DNA of 64,000 bases from assembly GCA_963070105.1 (NCBI GenBank), contig OY718807.1, positions 5,808,983 to 5,872,982 on the forward strand, given 5' to 3'. Shown one piece after another: positions 1 through 12,030 of this stretch. Each line of letters starts with the position of its first letter. The stretch's first letter is position 1. This stretch comes from Litomosoides sigmodontis (lineage: Eukaryota > Nematoda > Chromadorea > Rhabditida > Onchocercidae). Made by a program: the position numbers and the translations under genes. A model generated the notes under the pieces. It was not told the origin of the DNA. It worked only from the letters and a program-made list of their open reading frames with translations, and did not search any database.

Positions 1-1020
1 AGGCATATTTGTTGCTCAATCCTGCTGTGATTCTGCAATCCACTATTCACTGCTGGAATGGTACTTCCTGCATGTGTAATTCTGCATCAAGATTCCTTGA
101 CCAAGGTTAAAAACCTATCAAACTCCATAGTTTCTATAAAAATTTTTATAAAGCAAACCTGAAAAAAGTGTGCTGCTTGTGATAACAGAACTTGATTTTG
201 AAATTTCGATTGAATGGGCAAGTGGTTCTGCTTTCAGATTTATATTAACCCACGAAGTGACAACACCAATCTTGCTTAATCCGAGCCAAATTGCAGGAAA
301 ATCAGCACAATTTTCAAGAAACAACGCTATTACATCACCATTTTTGTAACCTTCTGACTGCAACACGTTTATATTATATTATAAACAAGAACAAGACGTG
401 CTCACTCTAAGCAAAATTTTGGGAAAATATGTAGCTGGTGGATAACCTGGAAGTAGTTCGCATACTGATTGCACAGTTGGTTCATCTCATAGAATGTGAA
501 CCTCCTGCCAGTGTCTACTTCAACCAACGCTTCTTTGTCTCGATAATTTTTAACATTTCGCAAAAATATTTGGTGTATCGGCTCATTAGTTTTCATATGT
601 TTCCAGATATTCCATTTTAATTGGATCAATAATATCAGACCACTACAAAGACAAGAGAAGAATGCATTTCAAATTCAGTTCACCCACAGTCACCAGTGAT
701 TTAAAAAAAGACGTATTACAACCCGAAAAGAGAAATCAGCGCACATAGCAATCCATGTGCCAGAAACAGCGACTAAAATAAAGGTTAAAATGAACAAATG
801 ATGTAGCTGATAACTGATAACGCATTTTCCGGCAAATTAAAGACAAAATGAGATAATTTTTCATAATGATTTTCATTATAACATAATCGCAGATAAAAAA
901 CTCCGACCAGTGCCAAGGGTATTCATTTCCTTTAAGAATACCAGTTAATAAAAAAGGAAAAAATACTAGAATGAGTGTTCCCGAATTTAAATTTAACTCT
1001 ATTTGTGCTGCTTTCTGCAT
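1..1020 (-). CDS. SLC27/FATP-type very-long-chain acyl-CoA synthetase, N-terminal part (cut by window edge)
   Basis: Exons read on the minus strand at 1020-815, 642-447, 357-159 and 52-1, and reading phase closes at each junction. The protein starts MQKAAQIELN and has an early hydrophobic segment (LILVFFPFLLTGIL). It then shows the FATP N-terminal acyl-activating region: a stretch like KEALVEVDTGRRFTFYEMN, followed by GDVIALFLENCADFPAIWLG and NINLKAEPLAHSIE. This order matches animal FATP4/FATP1 (C. elegans acs-20/acs-22 type). These membrane proteins of the ER and plasma membrane couple fatty-acid uptake to CoA activation. The AMP-binding signature (SGTTGxPK) and the rest of the enzyme lie beyond base 1, so activity cannot be judged. 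The start is the first in-frame ATG ahead of the membrane segment; an earlier 5' exon is possible. Sure of the superfamily, less sure of the paralogue. Confidence 0.85.
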
Positions 1021-4000
1021 AATCTTTGATTTACTAACCGAAAATTAGTATCCTTTTTGATCTTTCGCTGATGTCTAGAATAATTTCAAAAATGTTAGCT
1101 GATTTCATAAAGTTCGAAGTTCAGTGCAACTCACCAAAAATCTCTTCCAAATGTCGAACGGAATCGATAAAAGTAGTGTGAAGTAAGGCACTGATAAATT
1201 AAATAAACGAAGAATGAAAATAATATATATAACGATAAGGTGTAAACGAACGATGACCAAACCCTTAATTCAGCAAAGGACAGCATGCTGAAACCAAACA
1301 TCCTGCAAATAGGCGATATTTAAAACAAATATTCAGTCCAGCAAGGAAATTCACTGCAGTACACCAGAAAAGATTATAGATCATCATTAACACATTACTT
1401 TAAGACAGTCAACACAGCGAAATCACTGACCGCAAAAGGCAAGAAAATTCCACTGTTTTCAACAGAAAATTTTTTGGAGAAGATGCAATCGATAATGAAA
1501 CAACACTGCTACTATTAATTATTGGAGTAACTGATGGAGTACATTTTGATTTGAAAGGAACTTAATATTTCTCAAAAATAGAATGAAAAGGAGTTACTAA
1601 GAACAACACATATCATAAAATTTTTTTGTTCATACAAGACAAAATAGATTTAAAGGAAAAAAGATTAAATAAAAGTGATTTTCTAAGGGTTCAGTAAGAG
1701 TGTTAGCTGTAAGAAATGAGTACACAAAAATTTAGTCACATCTAGCAACACAAAACGAAAATCCAACAATTCTCATTTTCGATCGGTGAATGCGGATGTT
1801 TGTTTGTCTTCCAACCAAAGCGCAGCTGATGCACCTAATAAGAATGAAAGGAATATTGCAAAACCATCCAAATATCCAAAATCAGTTTCTACGAGCCGTA
1901 TCGAAGAGTAATCGATTACCTTTTTCCCGGTCGCCTGTTTGCGCATCTACACAGCTGACTATTACATATAATCGTTGCGATGCGCTCCAGCAATTAACAA
2001 CGACGTTTTCGAAATACTACACTATAGATTCTTTAAACTGAATCGCAATTATATCAATATCCTCAGATGATCGAAAGGTATAACACTAACAACAAATACA
2101 ACGAGAACGACAACAATGCCGACAAACACGACAAGTCAACAGCCACAACACTGCAGTAAAATACATTTAAAACTGATTCCATGACTTTTGGCCGACAAAC
2201 AAAACTGCATTTCAAAATTAGGTCACAGGTGGGAAGAAAGTAATAAATGAAAATAGTGTTCTGAGAGTAATCCATCCCTTCCAACACTATGTTCATTCAT
2301 AATACTGATTAAAAGTTTGTCCAATTCATTGTAAGGAATAATGAACCGTTGTGGGACAATAAAACTTCCAGTTAGACGTGTTACCAAAACTATGAATATA
2401 AGCAAAACAAGCAACTAAGTAATTTAGAAGACAATAGAGGAATGCTTTCGTCGCTCTTTCTTAACTCCTTGTCTCTAAACCTTCCCGCTACTGAAAATAA
2501 CAAACTAAGAGATTTAATGAATTATGTTAGACGTTTTTGAATGTGCTCATACTATCATTTAGCTCATTCAGCATGACATGTGAAAAGCAATATTTCCACT
2601 GGTAATAATGAACGTTGCATTGCTTGTCCACGTTTGTTTGAAAATAAAGCACAGATAGTGAATAAAATGCAGAAACCAGTCCCCTCTTCTCAATAACGAC
2701 GTAGCTTCATGCACAAGCGCTCATACGTCATACTTTAACAGACTACCACCAAGCACTCTTCACTCGGTCAATCAAAGGTAGTAATCACAGAAGACGAAAG
2801 ACGATAAAACGAATAAGAAATTGAAGAAGATTAGAAACAGTTGATCAAGCAGAAATAACAGCCATTTGATGGCGAACTGCATTTGGCAGTTCTTTCTCCT
2901 TGAAAGAAGTGATAATAGAGAAAAAGCGAAAATGATTACATCTTTACGTATAATTTGTAATCAATAATTAGTACATGTTCCACAGTACATTAATAGAAAG
3001 AGAAAAACCCAACATGAACCTGACACCACTGACGAGAACGACAAAAGCAGTGAAAACTTGCACGAAGTTGAAACAAAATCCACTGCGCTTCATTCACTTT
3101 CTACCTGCTGACAGCTATTATTTAAGTAGTAGAAAAGAGTAAGACAACTTTCTTAATTACTGTTTTTCAAATTTCGCTTTTAACATCACTTGCAGCGTAA
3201 CGTCAAAACGAATAAAGTCTAGTAGTTTTGAAACAATCCCGTGCGAAACAAATTCCAATGCGAACTTTCTATTGTACTTAAATTTTGCTAAATTTTTTGT
3301 GCGTGAGGAAAATAAAGTCGGCCAAACTAATAAGGGAACAAATTAAAGTGGCAGATTTTCGAGAAATTCAAGATTCACGTAAAAAGAACTTTAGAAAATT
3401 GAGTTGCGTTAACTGAATCGACAATTGAAAATCAACGATTGGGTGATGGACTTTTAATGATAAATTATGATATTCCAAAAGCAAAGTAAACCACTAATCT
3501 TTTTACACATACGCACCTCACAAAAATTTCTATTTAACAAATATTCAACACACACTGTGTATAATATTATTACTGATATTATTATATAGTGATCAAGAAA
3601 AGCTTGAAGATTCGAGGGGTCACACATCAAAACCACTTTGGTTCAGAGCAATGCGTAACACACAAACTGATTTAGCTCGACTTTTATAGTAGATTCAGCA
3701 ATTGGTCATTGAATAGATAAAGCTAATGGTGAACAGAGAATTGCCTAACATTCCATTTTAACTGGCGCTTCACTTGACAAAGGTATTATAATGAAAATAT
3801 TGATAGGAACAATTTTTAGAGCGTAGATTTCGGAATATAAAAATACTTAAATATTTTTATACCATAAAGTTATTTCAGATCTCCGACAAGAACAAAAGAA
3901 AAGCAGAAGAGAGCAATGAAGGATACAATAGTGTGCCTCCCAGTAGTACTATGACGGAAGAAAATGTGCAGGACGCGGCGTTTTTATAGGGATAAGGAAA

Positions 4001-6732
4001 TGAAAACAGGAATAAGTTGAGTACTGGGAAATATATGATAAGATGGATACCGAACACTACGACGTTCCGTTATAAAGACACCAACATAATTGAAATGTAG
4101 TGTTACGAATTTTGTTTTTAGGAAGAGGGCGTTCCCATCCTAACAATGCCTCCTAAAAACAGAAAAAACATTCTTCAAAAAATTGTGGGGACATTACCAG
4201 TGATACAAAAATTGGGGGCAAGTTGACGAAAATTTATGGAAGAAAAATCCAAAAACCATTCAAGTCGTATGTGGGTGACGTTAATTCATCAGACGGTGAA
4301 CAAAAAGAACCACGACCTAAGAACGTCAGTGTGATACAGCTAAAAATGTAAGTATGACAGAGCTAAGATTCCTTGAAACTCTTCAAATGAACTTTACTCT
4401 TCCAAAAAAAATTTTTTGTGATGTGAGCAACTATACCTAATTTCTTCCTTTTTTGAAGCGTCTGAAGCAAAAAAAGATTTCCTTTTTTCAAGATTTTTTC
4501 TTCCGCTGTCATATATCTAGAAAGAAAATGGAGTACTAAAAAAATAAATACTAAGTGGTATCTAGTTTATCATTCTTTTTTAGAAATTCACTGTCTAATT
4601 TTTGAAATGCATCTTCGATGGTATATTTTTCTTTTCTATCAGTTGTGCAGTGTTTGCTGCAAATAAATAGAAAGTTAACAAAGGAATGAAATAGTCCCTC
4701 TCTGGTAGTCACGATTATTAAACTGCATTCTATCCTTAAGCAAAAAGAGATAAGGAACGATAAAAAATAGATGAGCAAGTGAAAGGAAAAAGCGATGAAA
4801 TGGTTGTAGTTACGTTATCAGAGATATATAATTAAGAGTTAAGGAGCTTGATACATGAATCTACAGCTATTTTTGCAAGCTTATGTGTACCGATAGTAAA
4901 GATGAAAGGAAGTGTAAAAGAGTTAAATAGAGAAAAAGGTAAAAATCGAATAAAAAGTGCATGAGAAGTACTCCATTAACGATAAATCTAACTGTGGATA
5001 TAAATAAGACACGAAGAATTATGATGCTTACTAGAAAAACTATCTCATAAGTTTATTATTTATTCCAAAAACTATCTCATTTTTAAAAATTTATGATATG
5101 GATTAAACTGATGTGCCTTTCTTAAATATCCTACTAGCTTAACCAGTAACATAACTCACTTACTGTATGCCTAAAACAGTGTTGTCCTGACTTAAATACT
5201 TGTCGTAAATGCGTTACATTCTTCTATTAATGAATAGATAAAGATAAGAAGAGGCAGATATGCACTTCTATTAAATAAGTTCGATAACCAGTTGTCTCAA
5301 ATGAAACTTGAACTGAAGCTTCAGATTTCACACAACATGTCTTTTTTTTTATTCATTTGCAGAAAATATAATCGATGGAACTTACTTTACGATGCAATCA
5401 GTGTCAGCGGTTAACAACTACATGTCATCCGATCACAACGAAATTAAACACGTTCCCCGACCATTAAGACTCACTGCAACTAATTTATGATAATGGCACT
5501 ATTTTTCAAACAAACATTGAGGGAAATAAAGAATGTTTAAAATACTTTTTGAGCAAAAAACCAACTATGCAAAAACTCTCTATTATCGCTTGTACGAAAC
5601 CAGCTAGCAGCGGCGAAGTTCCAACCAATCATAGTCATACATGACATAGTTCTGAAAAATTCTTACGTATCAAACCATCGGACAAGGAACTATACACGCC
5701 CAACTCACAAATAACCATAACTGCCACATAATTTAAGTTTTATGAAAGCTCGGCAAAAAGCCGTTTCAAGGCATTAAAAAGTAAGGTTTAGTACAATACT
5801 TTATTCCAGTTACACATGAAAAAATCAGTGAAGTTTCGACACTATGGAAAGACCAGTAAAAGCAAATTCCAGTATTCAAAAAGAGAAATGACCATTTTTC
5901 GAATTCCTTAAATTCAGCACTACACCCGTAGTTCACTGCCAAACACAACAATACAACTTAATTTATTTGCATGTAGAGATTGAAGGACTACAGACACTGG
6001 CCATCAGTACCTCGTTGAAATTTTATGTGGTGTGAATAATTTAGTCCTTTCATCTTCGGTTGCTTTGAAAAAAAAAGGCAAAAAATCCATAATTAAACAT
6101 TGTCTATTAAATAATATTTTGAAGGAAATATTTTTCTAAAACAACATAGTCAACTTACAATACAATAATGAGCCCTATATTCGATGATTGCAGTTCAATT
6201 AAAATTAATGAGGATAAGAGGAAAATAGAGCATAACTTGATTGCAAATGATGTGAGCAAGCATGTTAGGTCATAAAACTTTTGAAATACAATTAGTTACC
6301 ATTAAAAGAAAACCCCTAATACTGATTGAGAAAATTTTATGGTAAAACATCGTAAAGCAAATGAGAAAAAATTCATTAAATAATTCTCTCGTAGAAAAGG
6401 ACATATGCTTCAGCAGCAAAAACCCGCGATTCCGGAACAGAGTTTACTCTCATATCGCTTGCGTAGTACCATTCGCCATCACATGGCCCCTCTATCACTC
6501 TGCAAAAAATGTTTTACACAAAAAGAATGATAAAGATAACTATTAAAAATTGCTAGAATCAATAGCAAACAGAACTACGATTTCTTACTTTATATTGAAA
6601 TGTTTTTAGAAATAGTGACTGTATCATGAAAAAGATTCGTGACATAAAAAATTTTAATCAGTTGTTTGATTTTTGAAGCTATGGGATTATTCGCCTAAAA
6701 ATCAGATAGTCACCATTATTTCAAAACAAATT
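1021..6732. other. Gene-poor AT-rich intergenic region
   Basis: About 5.7 kb between the 5' end of the FATP-like gene and the 3' end of the USP gene. All open frames here are short, lack recognisable motifs and do not chain into a phase-consistent gene. The one exception worth noting is a hydrophilic stretch with a good donor at 4157-4348, listed separately. I see no tandem array, transposase or RNA gene. The stretch probably holds promoter sequence for the left gene and the 3' UTR of the right gene. Confidence 0.6.
4157..4348 (+). other. Possible orphan exon, hydrophilic basic peptide
   Basis: An open stretch follows an acceptor-like CTAAAAACAG and ends at a canonical GTAAGT donor. It reads as a basic, Ser/Lys-rich peptide containing GGKLTKIYGRKIQKPFKSYV. 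No partner exons were found on either side and I do not recognise a family. It could be a single exon of a small or fast-evolving gene, or chance. Confidence 0.2.
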
Positions 6733-9700
6733 TTAAAAAATATGACGAGAAAAAGGATCTAACTCTTTCAGTTCTGAAGCACTGCAAGTAGTGATTGAAT
6801 TAGGTGGTAAAAGATTCGCTGCTTCGTAGAAAAATTTTTCAGTTTGCGATGAGGGATATCGATTTTTGATGTACGCAACATAATGACCAGATGAGAGATC
6901 TCCAGAATGCGATACAACGCCGTATAATGAATAACACACTTTTTTAAATCCTTTTTCAATTCTCTGCAAAATCGCATTTAGTAATCAAAGCGCTTCTATA
7001 ATATAACAAATATATCATATAAAGCATAATTTCGTAAAGTAAAAAGGAACAAGAAAAATACCAATATTACTATTCTTGAGCGATTAACAAACGACGACTA
7101 GTGTTTATTGACTAAAGATTATAAATAAAACATTAAGACAATCAAAAAAGCAAGAATCCAACCTGTAGCAATTTTAATGAAATTCAATTACCTTGGCAAT
7201 TTGCGTGCAAAAAGGTGCAATATCAAGAATTTTTGGAAAGGAAATTTGTCCAGGAACTTTGCGTGTTATCACTCGACCACTCACTGAATGTGTCTGAAGA
7301 AGTGAAAATAGAGAAAGAGTATGCAAAGACTAAATGGAGGATGCAAAAGTGCAAAATATGCTTATCAAAGTTAGAAAAAAGATATTTGGACAAAACTGTT
7401 TTAGTTTTTTTTTTAGCTGATATAAAACTAAAACTTTCTAGCAATAGTAAAATTCCTAACAATTTAACACGGCTTAACGATTACTTGTTCAAATCTTTTG
7501 AGGTGTAATGTTAAAACCGGAGGTGGCTCGTAAATCAAATAACGCTTCTCAGCTTCAACTGTTCTTTTCTTCATTCCATTCTGAAGCTGAAGAATAGCGC
7601 ACCGCACATTATATATAAGAATTTGCAATCCACAAACCTTAAGCCTAATATGCCTGTACTTTTAACAAGTTTTAACAAGTTACAAGATCTGCAAAGAAAC
7701 TGGTTCCTATCAACACGATATTCACATTTCAATATAATGAAACCTGTTTATTATGGGGAACACAGCACTTCTCACACTCATAAGTATTTGGTGCCGACAG
7801 AACTTCTGTCGTTGTAAAAGCTCGAAGACATGACGATAATAAACGTGGTTCATCCTTTGCAGCTTCCCCATCATACAATAGCTGCAGGCAGTCCTCCGGT
7901 TCAGTACTTATATTTATTTTATTCATTTGATCACAAATATCACCTAAAATACTCAGTATCCCAAAAAACAGAATTAAAAAACGAACTGAAAAACAAGGAA
8001 AGAAAAAGAAAAAGGAACACAAGAATCATTTCAGTATTTAATCCTATTTTTCACAGGAAAGGACAAGATGCATCGATGTCCGAAAATAGAATATGTATTC
8101 ACTTCAAACAACTTTACATCATATAAAAATGGTTTTTATCAAGCAAAACATCAGAGAAGAAAATATGCTATATACAATATGAATAGAAGAATAAAAATCC
8201 TACCGTTGACAATTTTTGGACCAACGTTATCGACATCAGGAACTTCTTCATCACTGACATCATTGTTAAGGTGGGACCGCTCCTCGCCATTATTCTCATC
8301 GTTATGTGAGATGATTTCATGAGATTTTCGACGAGCTTTCTTAAATTTTTATAAAATAAGATGTAACACAGCAATCGAACAGATTCAACAGTACATATGT
8401 AACTTTCATACTCTAATGCATTAACTGCGCAAAAACCGTTTCGTGAATTTTACAAAATGACTTTTACTAACCCCTTTGCGTGCATTTGCCTTTTCTTTTT
8501 TTTTCTGATGTTTACTTAAGCTCAGTGAAGCAGATTTATGAATTCTATAAGTTCCATTAAATAATGTTTTGGCTGACGTCGATGGAAGTGGGAGAGAAAG
8601 ATCCAAAAAATCTTCGTAAGTTTTAGAAAGGTGGCCACAATCTGAGCACTTTACTGTCTGCAAGAGCGTACCACCAAAAACGGCATCAATAAGCGGCCTT
8701 CCACACGCTTTGAGCATGCCCTGAAATAATACCAAAAGATGCGTAATTTATGGTACAATTTTGTAGCAGCGTATGGAGTAAAAACTATCCACATTCTGGT
8801 TTTAGGTGCTTCATTACGGAAATCTATCGCAATTATAGGATATAATAATCCATTAGCAAATCAACCTTAGCAAGTAAAGATAGTTCACCATCCGTCAACT
8901 TCGGATTTTCATTTTTAGTTATTTTGATATGCCTCGAAATAGCTTCCTTATACCGGTTAATTTCCTCCGTTCGGAGACCGTCCATTAAGTACCGCAGCAA
9001 TTCATGCGCATCTTGTTGTGCCCATCCTCGAAAACGTGGCGCTCTACAAGTACATGAAACTAATATGTAATTATGAATACTAAGAAGCAGGAAAATCATA
9101 ATAATAATATACCAGAACTTTTAATAGATGTCTTACTGATTTCAAAAGAAGAATAAATTAAAAACAAAATGGTAATAATCTGAGTTAATACTTATCTAAT
9201 TATAAGAATTGTGCAAAAACTTTTAAAGTTTTACAGAAAAATGCAATGTGCTAACTTTCTGGCTATTTCGCTGAATAAAGAAGAGGGATGAACAGGTAGT
9301 CCGGCTTTGAAATCGCGTATAAAACTAGCAAAAATATTATTCAAGGGTCCATCAAATGAATCCAAAGATAAATAGACGTGCGGCACCTGCAAGCGCATCA
9401 AATTTAACAACAATTAACGAAAAGATCTTTCCCCAAATCAAATGATACCGCTTAAGAATTACTTATCAAGAAAAAGACACATTATCAATAAAATTTACTT
9501 TTTTAAATCTTATTACACAGTTGGACTATTTGAGATACTGGAAGAAACACTCAATTATCACTTACGATATGGTTTGAAGTTATCTCGAGTCTTAAATTCC
9601 CTCATCCAAAGTACACTTACAATTAGTTCAACCAATAGTATTTAAGGCCAACTGCTCTCACAAAACATAGTATTTCCATTTTTTAAGTGACCAAACCCCG

Positions 9701-11452
9701 TATACATGTTTAAGACATACCCTTTCCAGGCATTTTTGAACTCCTGGTAATTAGTTATTGTCAGCATCCCGATATAAGAATTACTATACCTTCAGTAATG
9801 CTTAGTTATCTGTCAAAAGCAGAGCGTGCTGTTATTGAAATCTTGATCAAATATTGTGAGTGCCCGTGGTGGTAAAAGTGATTACTCTGTATTGAAAGTG
9901 CTAGAAAAGCCTTAATTTATAATCCATGATACTTCAGTGAGCTTCAATGAAGTACCTGGACTTTTTTGTCGCCAATTAAAACTTCGCTCTTCATGAGTTC
10001 GATATTGCTTTCTCTACCGACCAAATTGATGTACACAGCAAGAATGTGAGTGTGAAGAAGGCACTGAGTTATCGAATTAAAAAAACAGGTGTTTCCAAGA
10101 TTAGCGAGGCCCTGCATTGTACAATAAACATTTGGCTTCATTTGACTTTAAGAACTGTCATAAAAAACTAATAAATATACAAATACTCAAGGGAAGTGTA
10201 TATGTATAAGCAACATATGTATACGCACAAAATCACAAACCAGAATTATCTGAAAACAAATTAATCTCACAAACCTTCACTGATAGCAACGTTTTTTTTT
10301 CATTATTTTTCATTTTATTCTCTATTAAATACTTTTCGTTGCTAATTTCACTCTTTTTCGTCTCAGCTTCTCGAACAAGTGAAGAATTTCTTTTCGTGTT
10401 GCCAATATTCAGCTTTGGTTTTATGAAGGAGTTATAATCGTTAAGGAAAGCTTTTATTGAACTACTTTCTCCAGCAGGATCAATTCTTTTTTCGCAGCTG
10501 AAGCACCTGAAGCTACAACTACTTTTAACAAAGCATTTAACTCTGTAATCGAAGAAATTTTTGTTGCTTTACAATACAAGCAGTGAAAATCATATAAAAT
10601 TACTAATAAACACTATAAAAGCTCTTTTGTTATTAATTGACACTATCAGCATTTGTCCGTGCCTCCTAATTTATTATGTTTTATCAAGTGAGAAATTACT
10701 TGGATTCCCTTCTTAGTAAGCACATATGTTAATGCATTGTTCTTTCTTCAATGTAGCTGTTCGGAAGCATACAAAAATAAGAAATGACTGCACGGTGCAA
10801 AAAAAATACATATTGCTTTCAAATTTGAATATGTAAAAGTCACCAGAATTGTTTGCCTTCCAGAGCAAAAAAAAGTGGATGTTCTGTGCCAGTACGAAGT
10901 GCTTTAAAATGATTTAAAGTGTGATTTTTTTCATTGCAGCCCGAGTAACTGCAAGTGACGCATATCCATACCTTCAACAGAAGGATGTTGGGAAACAAAT
11001 AATACAAATTTTGCACACGTCTTTAAACTCTAAACTTCAGATTCAGCCATAATTACTTCACTTTATTCTGGATGGTTTTAAACAATAATTGAAAAAACAA
11101 ACCGACGGCCGCTGTTCGGGTGGATCCAGCCTAGCGCAGTCTTCACAATAATTAATTTCTAATTTTTTCTTGAAGTTTTTCATTCTTTTTCGTAAATTTC
11201 CAACTCTAAATAATCCCTTCTTGTTCTTATGTGGACATTCCACATCTTGTCGTATTTCCATACCTGAACAACAAAAAGAATATAACAATATTTTACTGAA
11301 AAACTACTAAAGAAACTTTACAAACTAAACTGCCCCTAAATCTCACTTTATAATTGTGAAATGAAAAACATACCACCGCATTCGACTTCGAGACTAGCGG
11401 TAGCAGTGGATTCCTGTACCACTGCAGAGGAACGTTGAACGTCCTCAAACAT
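6733..11452 (-). CDS. Ubiquitin carboxyl-terminal hydrolase, USP16/USP45 type
   Basis: Thirteen exons (11452-11374, 11263-11103, 10971-10844, 10506-10275, 10111-9956, 9386-9256, 9043-8866, 8720-8472, 8339-8204, 7943-7744, 7580-7485, 7293-7192, 6963-6733) join in phase to about 692 aa, slightly shorter than vertebrate USP16/45. Residues 20-140 form a UBP zinc finger: [32 protein letters not shown] and FWCFSCEKR. The catalytic Cys box is [17 protein letters not shown]. Next come [17 protein letters not shown], a CSDCGH zinc-ribbon pair, YECEKC and [14 protein letters not shown]. The His box is [15 protein letters not shown] near the C-terminus, so the visible catalytic residues are intact. USP16/45 enzymes remove ubiquitin from histone H2A or from repair factors; the nematode substrate is unknown. 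An acidic/basic linker (8339-8204) splits the catalytic domain, as in the human enzymes. The gene starts 578 bp from, and divergent to, the AGS-3 gene. Confidence 0.93.
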
Positions 11453-12030
11453 GAGATCCTTTACGTCCGAGGCCTGCTACTGAGTTTTCAATGTTATTTG
11501 AAGTTTTCTTAGATGTTTAAGTTTTACTAAAGTACCACTGCTCACATAATTTGTGCACAACGGTGAAAGAACACACAACATTCACCGTAAGTTAACGTAA
11601 TCTCTGCACCTCTCAGCTTGCACTAGGTCAAATCTCGAAACTAGTAACGACCGAGTACAGAATCTCAACAAAGCATTGGAAAAAAGTAAAGTTGCATACG
11701 GTGTTGCATGCACGGAACGTTGTTGCATTGCTTCCACACCTTAAACTATCAATCAATCGTTCTACTGCGTGGACGCTTACACTTCATGTTACGTGCGAGG
11801 AGGTAATGATGAATACGTATAATAAGCATATGAAGCGAGTAGCGTGATTCATGAGAGTACATAGCGACGAAGCATGGGTGCTATTATCATTATACGTTTT
11901 TGCGTCAGATCGAATTGTGTTCCCGCAATTCAAAGTATACTGATTTTATTTATCTAGAAAGTATTGTTGCGAAACTTTTCTTTCAGGGTAAGTGAAGATA
12001 CAGCCTGAAAGTATACAGAAAGGTGTACAG
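11453..12030. promoter_or_regulatory. Shared intergenic region of a divergent gene pair
   Basis: This 578-bp stretch separates the start codons of the USP gene (minus) and the AGS-3/LGN gene (plus), so it must hold both promoters unless an upstream exon was missed. It is less AT-rich than the nearby introns and has no open frame of note. Near the right end, TTTTCTTTCAG at 11976-11986 is a strong acceptor 44 bases before the AGS-3 ATG with no paired upstream exon. That fits spliced-leader addition. Confidence 0.55.
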
